A stretch of DNA of 64,000 bases from Coniella vitis. Lineage: Eukaryota; Ascomycota; Sordariomycetes; Diaporthales; Schizoparmaceae. Position 1 is the first letter of the stretch. Each line of letters starts with the position of its first letter. Made by a program: the position numbers and the translations under genes. The notes under the pieces are model-generated. The model saw nothing but the letters and a program-made list of their open reading frames with translations, was not told the origin of the DNA and made no database searches. Location of the stretch: the NCBI GenBank assembly GCA_011317545.1, contig WUJK01000002.1, forward strand, positions 2,418,001 to 2,482,000, given 5' to 3'. Positions 1 to 11,042 of this stretch are shown piece by piece.

Positions 1-2328
1 TACACCCAAAATACACCTTGGTCTTCCTTCACACCAACATCAGCCAACCATATACCAAAAATCGAGTCTACAGAGCGCCCGATCCACCGCTGAGAGCCGT
101 GTGATCTTGGATGCCTCAGTACTACATTTGGGTACAGACAAGTGGACCCAGAAGCGGGAAATAGAATACAGTACACACCGTGGTAAAAAAAAAAAAGAAA
201 AAGAGATACTACAATTCGCTGAGTGGTTTGTTATGGCGAGACCCTCCCTCGGGCTGGTCTCCTCATGAAGATTGTGAGTCTATATCGATAACATTGCCCA
301 AGGTAATCGCATCACACAAAAAACGTCGTGGTATTCTGCAGAGCCAGATGCAGAAACGCGCACTCGTGTCCACTTTTTGCCTTCTTTCCGAGCAAGAGTT
401 TGGGGGGGGGGGGCACAAGGTTGGGATGATCCCCAAACCACTTGATAGACTTTTCGGTTTATGGTTAAAAACCGGCTGCAGCGCACGACATATTGCCTTG
501 ACATGCAGAAATGTCGAGTGCAGCCACTCTTCGCTGTCTTGGGGCCTCGGTGACACCGAGGGGCTCTCGCCTTATTAGTCTGTCCATGTGCAGACCTGCC
601 TTTCTGATAAGTAGCAGAGTGAGTGATACACGCGCGTGATTATCGCGTCAACATCGTATGGCCATGTAAGGATCTGGCAAAGATTATGTGTCACCTCCAT
701 GACAACGAGGATGGAGAAGAAGGGCAGAAGAAGCCACGACTACTCTGTAACTATGCGATAGACTCATACTGTCCCCAGATGAGCTATCAAGGAACAATCC
801 ACCTCGCAGTGGCAGCAAGTTCCACTTTCGTGACCGACAACGTCCACTTACATATCATGACGAGCTGATCCTTTTTTCTGTTTTTGGACCGAAAGGTGGG
901 GAGGGGGGCTGAATAGTAGCCGGCATGAATGGCAACATATGCCGATATACCTTGTTTTTGGCTCCCAGATCTCGCACCTTGGATACTACACGTTAATCGG
1001 GCATGTCGAGTGAATACTGTGCGCTCAGCTATTACGCTCACAAGCCTCGGCCGATGCGCTGCTGTGCCTTGGCCGGCTGGGGTTGCATCGGGGATACAAG
1101 ACGTATCTGGTAGGTCCCAGCAGCTTATCTGAGTCCCGGACCCAGTCTTGCAGGGTAGTGATCCTCTTTTTGCCTTTCGCTTCTTGTTGCTGTTTGTCTC
1201 TTTTTTTCCTTGTTCCGTCAATCACTCGCTGGCTGGCTGGCTGGCTGGGCCTTCGTTTCCTCGGCAGCAGCAGAAGATATCACGACATTGACATGGTTGA
1301 TTCGACCAAGCACTTGTCCATCCCAAAAGCGGCAAGTGGAAGAGGGGGAAACAAGCATAGATAGGGAGAGTACTGTGTAAAGTAAGTAGCCTTGCATATC
1401 TGCACGATTCAACGGTCAGGGCCACAGACATCGTATATGGTGCAGCGCCCTGGCCACGTCTATTTGCACTCCACATAGATTGGACCGTCGCGTGCCGTAA
1501 CCCGAACGGGCAGCTGGTTGCACGAGCATAGCGACCACTCTGTCCCTGGTATGCGTCCATAGTACGATGCTCATCTGTGCGTGATGAACGCAGGATACGT
1601 CGGCAGTCTGCTGCTTCTTCTTCTTCATCGTCGGCACAATAGAGTTAGCAGGGGCCGCAGCGCAGAGATACCAGGTGCCCCGACCCCAGACTTGTCCCAT
1701 GCAACAAGAGAACAAGAGGCATGCCAAGCGAGGCAGAAAACAAGCCAAGGCAAGCGAGCGAGCATAGCATCGCATCGCTGCTCTTTTGGCAACGTCCGCA
1801 ACTGCCTTCTCAGCCGCTGCTTGTCGCCTTCGAGAAGGTGTCTTGGGAGGCTTCGGCGCAGCTGCGCTCGGATGGCTGAGAGTGCTCTGCACATACCATG
1901 CAGTATATCATAGTAGTAGCAGCGTGCTGGCTGTGGCTGGGTGGGGGTGCATTGGCAAGCCGAGAGGAAAGCCTTGGACGTGGAAGCCAATGAATGAGTG
2001 AGTGGTGGTGTTTTTGATCTGAGCTGCCTCTTTGGGAAAGGCAAGAAGCACGAACAAAACTCCACCGAAGGGGGGGGGGGGCGGCGTCTTGGGCCTTTTT
2101 TTTTCTTTTTACCCATCCATCGCGCGTGGAGCCCGTTGTTCGACGTCGTGGCTGGCTTAATCTCGTCACGACGCCAGACTTGCCGCGGTCCCTGGGGGCT
2201 CGACCTTGAGCGGGCTCAGCTTCTGCAATGGGCCTGGCGTGCATCAACACGCACCGGCTCCCGTGCCAACGATGGCAACGCTCAGGTCATGTTGGGCGAC
2301 AGGCGCGTGCTTCGTCTTCGTCTGCCGA
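1..2328. other. Gene-free lead-in
   Basis: I see no supportable gene here. Open frames are short, overlap on both strands and lack recognisable domains. The stretch holds a G12 run at 402-413, a GGCT tandem repeat near 1228-1249 and a second G12 run at 2070-2081. Its right end is the promoter side of the aspartic protease gene. Confidence 0.6.
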
Positions 2329-2336
2329 TATATAAA
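2329..2336 (+). promoter_or_regulatory. TATA box of the secreted aspartic protease gene
   Basis: A TATATAAA octamer lies about 195 bp before the protease ATG and is followed by a C/T-rich leader. Spacing and sequence fit a strong RNA polymerase II core promoter, as expected for a secreted enzyme. No transcript start was mapped. Confidence 0.6.
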
Positions 2337-2530
2337 CACCATCATGGAGCCGCTCCATCGCTGCCTGTCTTGAGCCGAAGAGACCAGCTTCTGCTCTTTG
2401 CTCGCAGTGGTCCTCGCCCTCCTCCTCCTCTCGCGCCCTCCTTGCTTGTCGGCCTCGTCCTTCCCTCTGTTGTTGTCACCCCCCTCTGCCAAAGTCTCTT
2501 TTTTGGTCCTCGCACCCCAGTCTGTCCAAC

Positions 2531-4123
2531 ATGGTTGCTTCCAAGGGCATGATCGCGGTCGCCGCGCTCGCCGGTGTCGCCTCCGCGACCGCCATCCCCC
2601 GGTCCAACGCCATCGAAAACCTCAAGACGGGCCGCGCCAGCATCCAGCAGGTGCCGCGCGCAAACTACCGCAGCAACGGCGCCTTGTCCATGTACAAGAC
2701 GTACCTCAAGTACAACACGCCCGTGCCCGACTGGCTCGCCACCGCGGCCGCCAAGTCGGTGGGCGCCGACCCGAGCAAGTTCAAGCGCGAAGAGGGCAGC
2801 GCCGTCACCACCCCCATTGACACGTACGACGACGCCTACATCACGCCCGTCTCCATCGGCACCCCCGCCCAGGTGCTCAACCTCGACTTTGACACGGGCT
2901 CGTCCGACCTGTGGGTCTTCTCGTCCAAGACGGCCTCTGCCGACGTCGACGGCCAGACCGAGTACAACCCCAGCGACTCGAGCACTGCCGAGCTGCTGTC
3001 GGGCTACACCTGGGACATTTCGTACGGTGACGGCTCCTCGTCGTCGGGTATTGTCTACACTGACGTCGTTTCCGTCGGCGGCGTGACCGTGACCTCGCAG
3101 GCTGTCGAGGCCGCCGAGACCGTCTCGAGCGAGTTCACCGAGGACGCCGACATTGACGGCCTGTTGGGTCTGGGCTTCAACTCGCTCAACACCGTCTCGC
3201 CCAAGGCGCAGTCCACCTTCTGGTATGTTGTTCTTGTTCTTGTTCCTTTTCTTCTCTTCCTCCGTTTGCGCGGTTTTCGAGCCGCAGGAATAGCATCGTT
3301 CTGACTCTTCTTCTTCTTCGTCGCGCAGGTACAACGCTCTCGACTCCCTCGACGAGCCCGTCTTTGCTGCCAACCTGCAGCACGAGGCCCGTAAGTTGTC
3401 GCCTTCCCCCCCCTTTTCCAACTTGATGCTCACAGTGTTCAATTTCCCGCTAACCAAAACTGCCATCTTGCCCCCCCCCCAAAATACAGCCGGCACTTAC
3501 GACTTTGGCTTCATCAACGAGACCTTTGCCGACTCGCTGACCTACACGGCCGTCACCAAGACCCCCGGCTACTGGAAGTTCACCTCGACCGGCTACGGCG
3601 TCGGCTCGACCTACACCTCGGACAGCATCGTCGCCATCGCCGACACCGGCACGACCCTCATCTACCTCCCCGCCGCCGTCGTCAAGGCCTACTACGCCAG
3701 CGTCTCGGGCTCCTCCAACTCGCTCATCTACGGCGGCTGGGTCTTTGACTGCTCTGCGACGCTGCCTGACTTTGTCATTGGCATTGGTTCTTCCAAGATC
3801 ACCGTGCCCGGTACCTACATCAACTACGTAAGTTCTCTCATTCTCTTGACCAGCCTTTTTTTTTTTTTGCACACATACCATTGGCCACGATTTGTATAAA
3901 AACAAGAAGACGAAGAAAAAGTAAGAGGGAATGACCGCGAGTGTACTGACCTGGTGCTTCTGTCATACAGGAAGCCATTACTACCAACAAGTGCTACGGC
4001 GGTATCCAGTCCTCTGCCGACATTGGCATCAACATCTACGGCGATGTTGCCCTCAAGGCTGCCTACGTCGTCTTCAACGGCGAGACCCCTTCGCTGGGTT
4101 GGGCCCAAAAGGCTTCCGTTTAA
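2531..4123 (+). CDS. Secreted aspartic protease, pepsin family A1
   Basis: The product is a secreted acid endopeptidase of the endothiapepsin/aspergillopepsin type. I read four exons: 2531-3222, 3329-3390, 3490-3827 and 3971-4123. All have GT-AG borders and compatible phases, giving 414 residues. A signal peptide of about 20 residues is followed by a propeptide ending at the dibasic Lys85-Arg86, a likely kexin site. The mature enzyme has both catalytic motifs, DTGSS (Asp121) and DTGTT (Asp303), and the flap YGDGSS. Length and motif spacing are normal for the family. The ATG sits in a good context (CCAACATGG), and a TATA box lies about 195 bp upstream. There is no C-terminal anchor, so the protein should be released from the cell. 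The substrate is unknown. The next gene runs convergently. Confidence 0.93.
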
Positions 4124-4744
4124 AAAAACATTGCCATGACCATGTCTCGCATAGCAATGCAGAACTTTGAGGCCTGTCCCGGCTGCGTCAGTTATGCCGA
4201 GACTCTGTGGGGGAAAACGGGGGGGGGGGGAAGCTGGCAAGGATATAAAGTGTCAAACTTGAATATCTCGAAACTGTTTCCCAATGCGCATGTACATAAA
4301 GATTTCCCCAAAGGCTTCTCCTCTGTCTTTGATCTGGACACCTCTTTGTTTTGTAGGCGTCAGATTCTGAGTAACAAGATGATTGTGCAAAGAAGTGTGG
4401 GTATAACGTTACCTTTTCCTGGTGTATGGTATATATAAGAGAATATAATCCTCACAATCTTATGACTGCCTGTCTGCCTGCCTGCCTGTCTGCCTGGTTG
4501 GTGTGGATTGTGTTGCTTTCGTTTCTTTCTTCATTCGCAGATGACTCCTTGGTATCGCTATCCCAAACCTTGTCGTTCGCTTTTTTCTTCTTTTTTTCTT
4601 TTTTTCTTTTTTTCATTTCTGTTGGCCCAAACAATGTTTGCTTGCTTGTTTGCTCGCTTGTATGCATGCACAAGTAGAGCCCATTCGTTGATACTCGCCC
4701 AGTAAGTTCTATATTCCACATTATTCAACTTCTCTCTTGGTCTT
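4124..4744. other. Convergent 3' region between protease and MGS1 genes
   Basis: No gene is seen. It should hold both 3' UTRs. It contains a G12 run at 4219-4230, short CTGCCTG-type repeats near 4465-4500 and T-rich tracts near 4580-4615. Confidence 0.6.
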
Positions 4745-6484
4745 TCATCCCGTCATTTCCAAATCTGGATCCACCTCCGTTCCCAAGTCCCTCTCACCCA
4801 GAAACTTCCTCCCCGCCAACTCTTGGGGCAAATACTCCTGCTTGACCTTCCCGTCTCGATAATTCGGGTTATACTTGTACTCTGCTCCATATCCCAGCTC
4901 CTTCATCAGCCTCGTCGGCGCATTTCGCAGGTGGATCGGCACCGGCAACGAGGCCACCCCAGGTTCCTTGAGCGCCGCATACGCACTATTCAGCCCTCGA
5001 TACGCGCGTGTAGATTTCGGCGCCAGACACAGCGCCGTCGCGCAGTGCGCCATGGGGATGCGCGCCTCGGGCATGCCAATCTGCTGCACGGCCGTGTACA
5101 TGGCTGTTGCGAGCGGCAGCAGGGTGTTGTCTGCGAGGCCGACGTCTTCAGACGCAATGACGACCATGCGGCGGGCAATGAAGAGCGGGTCTTCGCCGGA
5201 TTGCAGCATGCGCGCGAGGTAGTAGAGGGCTGCGTCGGGGTCGGAGCCGCGCACGGATTTGTGGAAGGCCGAGATGGTGTCGTAGTGCTGGTCGCCTGCT
5301 CGGTCGTAGACCAGTGTCTTTGTGAGCGCGGCTTTGATATCGGCTTTGGTGAGAGGTGTGGAGGAGGAGGAGGATGGGTCGCCGTGGGTGCTGGAGGGTG
5401 ATTTGGCGGTGAGCGAGAGGGCGAGCTCGAGGAGGTTGAGCGCTGTGCGGGCGTCACCGTCGGCAAAGGCGGCGAGGTAATCCAGCAGTTCTTGGTCGAT
5501 CAAGGGCGACAGCTTGGAAGGTTCGTCTTGGAATTCTTGCTTGAGGGCTCTCATCAGGATATTGGATATGTCGGAAGTGGTCAGCTTCTGCAGGGTAAAT
5601 GTGCGGCAGCGCGACAACAGGGCAGCCTGGACTTTGAAGGATGGGTTTTCGGTCGTCGCGCCAACGAGGATGACGGTGCCTGCCTCGACAGGCTTGAGAA
5701 AGACGTCTTGCTGTGATTTGGAGAAACGGTGAATCTCATCGCAAAAGATGATTGTTCTCCGACCCGTCAGCGACAGCTCGTTTGCCGCTTCTTGGAACAG
5801 CTTCTTGCACTCGGCCGTGCCACAGCTCGTTGCATTGATCTCAACAAAGCGACTGCCCACCATCTTTGCAATGCACCGGGCAATGGTTGTCTTGCCCGTG
5901 CCTGAACCGCCCCAGAGAATAATGGAAGGCATCGAGTCCGACTCGATGAGCGCGCGCAAAACGCCATGAGGCCCCACGAGCTCTTGGCCAAAGACATCCT
6001 CCAGCGTGCCTGGCCGCATACGCTCTGCAAGGGGCGCGGCGCGGTTCGCCTTGTGTTTCTTGACGGGCGGCGCAGGCAGCGGCAGAGCCTCGGTCATGGG
6101 CGTGTCGGTGAACGAGCTGTCTGCTTGGCTCGGCGCAGTGTGTCCTGGGCCCTCCTCGTACGATCTCTTCAGAGAGCTAGGCTTGGCTGTTGAGGAATGG
6201 CCACTGCTGCTGGCACTGGCAGTGCCGATGGTTGGCCCAGCGCCGAGCATCTTGGAGGCAGTGGCTTGTCTCTTGACGGCGGGCGAGGCAAAGAAGTCGG
6301 CGGCGGAGCGCTTCAGTGCGGTAGAGGGCGGAGGGATATTCTGGGAGGGCGAAGGCAAGCCATTTTGTGTGCTTGGAACGCTGTTGGCATCGCTATCGAG
6401 GATGAATGTCTGGCACTGCGAGTCGATATGGTTGTTGATCTCGGAGGTCTTGACATGGCGGCTGCAGATGGGGCAGACAACCAT
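4745..6484 (-). CDS. MGS1/WRNIP1-type AAA+ ATPase with UBZ finger
   Basis: This intronless 579-residue protein matches the RarA/Mgs1/WRNIP1 family, which acts at stalled replication forks and interacts with ubiquitinated PCNA. The N-terminus has a Rad18-type ubiquitin-binding zinc finger with Cys4, Cys7, His19 and Cys23. About 130 residues of Ser/Pro-rich linker follow. The AAA+ core has the Walker A motif GGSGTGKTT at about residues 191-199 and the Walker B segment FCDEIHRF near 245-252. The C-terminal part carries the family's oligomerisation region (for example ASEDVGLAD and NPNYRDG). The start is a good ATG directly before the zinc finger. The gene is convergent with the secreted protease. 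The role is inferred from the family, and the protein should be nuclear. Confidence 0.95.
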   Translation of the reverse strand: MVVCPICSRHVKTSEINNHIDSQCQTFILDSDANSVPSTQNGLPSPSQNIPPPSTALKRSAADFFASPAVKRQATASKMLGAGPTIGTASASSSGHSSTAKPSSLKRSYEEGPGHTAPSQADSSFTDTPMTEALPLPAPPVKKHKANRAAPLAERMRPGTLEDVFGQELVGPHGVLRALIESDSMPSIILWGGSGTGKTTIARCIAKMVGSRFVEINATSCGTAECKKLFQEAANELSLTGRRTIIFCDEIHRFSKSQQDVFLKPVEAGTVILVGATTENPSFKVQAALLSRCRTFTLQKLTTSDISNILMRALKQEFQDEPSKLSPLIDQELLDYLAAFADGDARTALNLLELALSLTAKSPSSTHGDPSSSSSTPLTKADIKAALTKTLVYDRAGDQHYDTISAFHKSVRGSDPDAALYYLARMLQSGEDPLFIARRMVVIASEDVGLADNTLLPLATAMYTAVQQIGMPEARIPMAHCATALCLAPKSTRAYRGLNSAYAALKEPGVASLPVPIHLRNAPTRLMKELGYGAEYKYNPNYRDGKVKQEYLPQELAGRKFLGERDLGTEVDPDLEMTG

Positions 6485-8460
6485 CTTGGCGGCGACGGCA
6501 GCGTTGTATGTTGTAGCATGTGTCTGGAGGTTTCGATGCGGTAGACAGGTGTGTTGATGTTGATGATGTTGTTGTTGTTGTTGTTGTTGTTGTTGCTGCT
6601 GGCAGCGTGCGGCTGGAGGGAGCGGTTGGCAACGCGTGCCAGTGATGATGGCGATACTTTTTCCTGGCGATGTTGAGACGCGTCTACAGGCGTGACGGCC
6701 ACGACCCCGCGGGGGCTATGACGCGCTGTAATTAAGCTCAGCTGGCAGGGGGAGACTACATAGTATAATGTGCGCCTGCCGGCCTGTACTAGTAGGGCTA
6801 GCGGGATCTGCCGCCCCTAGGACTCTGTATGTACAAAGTACCTGCTCTTGTTCACCATGTACTATGTACCGTGTACATACCCTTTCAGATCCCCATCTGA
6901 AAGTCTTGTATCTCAACATGCCCAACGCAAACACCCACTTGTCAGACTGGCTTGACAGCCCCCAAAAGATGCTGATGGGCCCGAATTCGATAACTGAGAA
7001 GGATCAGACCAGGGCGGGTCAGGACGTGCCATGCCGATTGCGTCCGAGCAGTCTTGATCCAGGGTGGAACAGCACGAGAACGCTCCAAGGCCACCGTCTC
7101 CCAACTTTCAACAAGGAAGTGAGTGCTCACCTCACTGGTCACTTTTGACTTGAGCTTGGATAGTAGCTGTGTTGCTGACTTTGCAATGGCCAGATGACAG
7201 GAATGGGAAAAATGGCCATGAAAGCGCAGGCAAAGCAGAGCAACGCGGAACGTGCTGAGGCCTGAAGCAGCTGGTCTTGTTTCAGCGCTGCCGGTCTCAC
7301 ATTTCGACAAAACGGGACGAAGGGCGACCTTGGTAGAACACCACTTATCGTCAGCAGCAAGGGACAAAATATCTACTGCCTTGGGGGGGGGGGGGTCATC
7401 GGCCACGATGGATCTGCCGCCACTGGCTGTGCGAATCGTGGCCGCAAGGCCGACGGCTGCTCCCAGCTCTCCTCTCTTTTGGGCGCCGACTCCCATTTCA
7501 AAAACTGGCAATGGCGGCCTTCTTCTGGTCCCATTGTGTTTGTGTTCGTCGCATTCTGTATAAGCCATTGACTCAGGTGATCCGAGATTCTGCCACGCGC
7601 CAGTCCTCCCTATCGCTATCTTCAGCAATACGTCCACAGCATTCGGTTGACGACCTGAGTAGCTGTTCGACAGAGACCAAAAGGCCTTCTTCCTGCTATT
7701 CTACAGCTCTTGGCTTCGGATCAAGCTTAATTTCAACTGATCTTAACCTCCTCTCGCCCCCTCCGGCTCCACATCACAAGTCTACGGCGGACACCTCGAA
7801 CATCATCCGCACTTTGAAGCTCTGAAGCACATCGTCTCTTCTTTATGGCGCACGCAGCCTTGAGAAGATGCTCCAGGCCATCAAAAGGCCCTCATACTTT
7901 CGTGCAATCCGTCAGGCTATCCGGGCTGGGCCCTGGGGCTCAGAACCCCCCGAGCGACGCACAGCCTCCGAGCCACACCACCATGCTCAAGTTGCCATTG
8001 GACGTGCTCATGCTTCGCCTCCATAGGCCATCCAAACAAGGCTCGAAACAAGGCTCGAAACAAGGCTCGAAACTGACCAAATCCCTTCGAAAATGGGATA
8101 CCCGTCTTGGCCCGCTCACGACATTCCCCGACAAGAGCCAATGCAACAAGCCCGCGAGAAACAAACATGGCCGGCCTTGCCGTGAATGGCGTCACGTCGG
8201 GCGAGGCGCAGCCCCAAGAGTGCCCAAGTCAGTCCTGGGCTCATCGAGTATAAGTGTGGCCATGACGCGCCGCCAATATCCAGCCGAGAACAGCACCGTC
8301 ATCATCCTTCCTCCTCTCTCTTTTGTCTCTTCTAGGCACTTCGCTTGCCCTTTTCCTTTTCATTACCAAGTCTGGAACTTGCAAAAACTGCTGGGCAGAC
8401 TATTCTTTTTAATCTTATAATTACAACCCACCACCTGACTTGCTTATCCACTCCTTCAAA
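6485..8460. other. Intergenic region upstream of the secreted repeat protein gene
   Basis: No supportable gene. TACATAGTA occurs at 6757-6765 and its reverse complement at 6860-6868. A G13 run lies at 7383-7395, and a TGACTCA occurs at 7569-7575 far from any start codon. A long open frame (7845-8420) lacks any recognisable domain. A TATAAG at 8249 lies about 210 bp before the next ATG. Confidence 0.55.
8034..8069. repeat. Three perfect copies of a 12-bp tandem repeat
   Basis: AAACAAGGCTCG is repeated three times without mismatch in the upstream region of the proline-rich protein gene. In one frame it encodes KQGS repeats, but no gene is supported there. It may be simple repeat expansion. Confidence 0.85.
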
Positions 8461-9004
8461 ATGAAGCTGGCGGCTGTTCTCACTCTGCTGGCCCTTGGCG
8501 CCCAGGCGGCTCCTTTCCACGTACGTAGTCACACTCCAGCCTTCGTTTTCTGCAGATTCCACACCATGCTGACAAGTCCTCTAGCCTGCTGCGTCCACCA
8601 AGTTCATCGCCCGAGCGGATCCCCCTCATCCGCCTCAAAACAACGGGCCACCTCCTCACGCACCACAGCATAACGGCCCTCCCCACCAAAGAAATGTCGA
8701 CATGGAGGCCCGTGAGCCTGACGGCCCTCCTCCCCCACCGCCGGAGCAGAACGGTCCTCCTCCACCGCCACCGCAGCAAAACGGTCCTCCTCCACCGCCA
8801 CCGCAGCAAAACGGTCCTCCTCTACACTCACCGGAGCAGAATGGTCCTCCTCCACCGCCACCGCAGCAAAACGGTCCTCCTCCCCACCCACCGCAGCAAA
8901 ACGGCCCTCCTCCCCACCCACCGCAGCAGAACGGCCCTCCTCCCTACCAGCGCGACGTAGAGACCGAGGATGCCGATGACGCGGATTATGAAGATGACGA
9001 GTAA
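8461..9004 (+). CDS. Small secreted proline-rich repeat protein
   Basis: Two exons, 8461-8520 and 8585-9004, encode 159 residues. Exon 1 (20 codons) is almost exactly a signal peptide (MKLAAVLTLLALGAQAAPFH). A 64-nt intron (GTACGT...CTAG) follows, and exon 2 supplies the whole mature chain. That chain has an N-terminal segment of about 40 residues with His-Pro-Asn motifs, then about seven degenerate copies of a QQNGPPPPPP-like unit, then the acidic tail ETEDADDADYEDDE. There are almost no hydrophobic residues after the signal and no cysteines, so a globular fold is unlikely. It could be a cell-wall or secreted matrix protein or an effector-like protein. I recognise no named family. The ATG context (CAAAATGAAG) and a TATAAG near 8249 support expression. 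Confidence 0.8.
8717..8946 (+). repeat. Coding minisatellite of about 30-bp units
   Basis: Repeats of a unit like CCACCGCAGCAAAACGGTCC give the proline-rich motif of the secreted protein. Variant units (CACTCACCGGAG, CACCCACCGCAG) occur inside the array. Such arrays often differ in copy number between strains. Confidence 0.85.
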
Positions 9005-9051
9005 ATAAAAAGATTTCGGTTGGATGGGATCAGTACATACATACTGAAAAG

Positions 9052-9099
<48 letters not shown>

Positions 9100-10059
9100 A
9101 TACGTCAGCCTATAATTTCTGTCCATATTATAATAATGTCTTGGCTACTATAAAATGAATCAAAGAGATGGGAGCTGGGGGCATCAGAGAAGCTAGCTAA
9201 GCTGGCTGGCTGGCTGGCTGGCTGGTATGAAAAATTTGGCAGACGACATGGATGAATTCCATACGGTTGTTGATGATATTATGTCTGCTTGAAAAATATA
9301 TTTCTTGGCTATGAAGTATTCTTAGGATATGCAATCGATACTTGTACACGTAGGTGGAGACCAGTTAACAAATGAGACTCTGCGACAGATTGATCCGTCT
9401 GATTGAAGCAAATGGTTCGCTCTCTCTCTCTCCCTCTCTCCCCCTCTCCCTATCAACCATCCGTATATATCTTTAACCATCTGTTCTTGACTTACACTGT
9501 AGCATCACTTGAGAAACAATCTCAGATTCCATTCAACGTAGTTTGAATTTTTTTTTTTTCCCCTCTTGTTCAAAGAACCTGTTCTTGGAAGTTCAAGTGA
9601 TATATATATTCTTGCTTGAATGCGACCTCAAGCTCCGTTTTATTTCAGAAGAATAACATACCAAGTGTTATTGATATCGTATTTAAAAGCGCTCCCCCCC
9701 CCTCCCCTCCCCTTCCCTTCTTCGAAGTCCTCGCTAAACCTTCCAACCATTCCCCCTTCTACGCCCTTTGAGAGCACCGTAAAAGAAAAGAGAAAACTCT
9801 ACCATACGCCATTGTTGATGCAACGTCTTTGGACGGAATAAAAGTGCATACCAAGCTAGTTCCACCCTGTTCTTAACCATGTTCCCCTTTCCAGCCAAAA
9901 TAATCAAGCATCATGCCATGATCTATATATATATATATATATATATGTCTCCCAACTCATGGAAAAACGTCTCATCCTGATTCCCAGACAGGGAAGGAAG
10001 GAGGTTCGAAAGCTGCAATCAGTTTGTGAGTGTCGTCATGCTTGTGGTGATGTCGTGTT
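9005..10059. other. Intergenic region rich in simple repeats
   Basis: No gene is seen. It contains a (TG)n tract at 9054-9098, GGCT repeats near 9201-9225, CT-rich runs near 9420-9450 and 9690-9720, and an AT-dinucleotide tract near 9923-9946. The left end should be the 3' UTR of the secreted protein gene and the right end the 3' UTR of ISA1. Confidence 0.6.
9054..9098. repeat. (TG)n microsatellite, 45 bp
   Basis: A perfect TG/GT dinucleotide tract lies about 50 bp after the stop codon of the proline-rich secreted protein, probably inside or just past its 3' UTR. It can form Z-DNA and is prone to length change. Confidence 0.95.
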
Positions 10060-11042
10060 TTAGACCATGAACGACTCGCCACAGCCACATTGCTCCTCTG
10101 TTTGTGGGAAAAAAAAAAGGTTAGTAAACCACTCTCATCTTAATGAATCAACAACCTCTCAAGATGGAAGAGGAACAAAGACATACTGATATTTGGGTTG
10201 CGGAACGTAAACCGTTCATTGAGCTTATCCTCTACCCAATCCATCTCGCTGCCGATAATGCTGAACAACGCCTTGCTGTCAATCAAGACCTTGACACCGT
10301 CCTGCTCTACCGTCTCGTCAAAGGCGCCCGGCTTGTCGACATACTCGAGGTGGTATGCGAGTCCGCTGCAGCCTCTGTTGCGCACGCCCACGCGAATCAG
10401 TCGAGGGTCGGGTGAGTCGAGGCGCGCGCGCAACTGCTCGACTGCTGCGGGCGTGAGCTTCATGGCAGCTTTGCGAGGTGCGCGTAGTCTGGAGCGGGGA
10501 CGGGGTGTTGGGGTTGTTGTTGGTGGTGCTGGTGCCGTTGTGAATGTAGTGGGAGAAGAGGCTGTGGCGTTGCTTGTGCTTGGTGACGTGGAAGATGTTG
10601 CTGCTTCTTCGGTAGAATGCGCACTCGTTGTTGTTGTTCTTGTCGTCGTCTTCGAAGGTTGCTGGAAAGCATGCGACTGTGACTCTGCATACTGCGGCGC
10701 TGATCGCTGCGAAGATCCCCGGTCTCCTGTCAGCAGGGACGATGCCGATGACGATACTTCAGAGCCAAAGGCCTTGTGCAGCGACGGGGGCGGCCGCGTT
10801 TCGTGGACACGGGGCAGCGTAGGAGCGTCGACGACAATCGGGTTGGTATCGGCACCGGCACTGCGCGGCAGCGGCTGGGGAGTGACGAGGCGATAGGACT
10901 GGAACTCGGGGTAGGCGCGGCGTGCGCCGGCGGAGGAGAACTGGCGGAGGAGAGATTTGCGGCAGGAAAAGCAGATTGTGGATGGCGACGAGGAGGCTGT
11001 TGCAGCCCAGCGGCGGGCGGCTGTTGTTGCTGGCGCACTCAT
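10060..11042 (-). CDS. ISA1: Mitochondrial iron-sulfur assembly protein ISA1 (HesB/IscA)
   Basis: This is an A-type Fe-S carrier that helps make [4Fe-4S] clusters in the mitochondrial matrix. Two exons, 11042-10187 and 10097-10060, give 297 residues. The N-terminus is rich in Arg, Ser and Ala with few acids, as in a mitochondrial presequence. A Ser/Thr/Pro-rich stretch of about 150 residues precedes the conserved domain (about residues 190-297). The three cluster-binding cysteines are Cys225 in NRGCSGL and Cys289 and Cys291 in EQCGCGESF. The last exon encodes only the 12 C-terminal residues and holds two of the three cysteines. If the 89-nt intron is kept, the frame stays open for a short tail without them. 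The low-complexity stretch is longer than I would expect for yeast-type Isa1. Confidence 0.93.

Noticed and set aside
2342..3496. Long minus-strand open frame (384 codons) opposite the secreted protease
   Set aside because: It is a mirror of GC-rich third codon positions in the real gene. It has no domain and contains improbable Gly/Val/Arg runs. Similar mirrors at 39746-41050 and 47022-47963 were dropped for the same reason.
7845..8420. Plus-strand open frame of 191 codons before the proline-rich protein
   Set aside because: It has no signal, domain or family resemblance and includes the 12-bp tandem repeat. It overlaps the likely promoter of the next gene.
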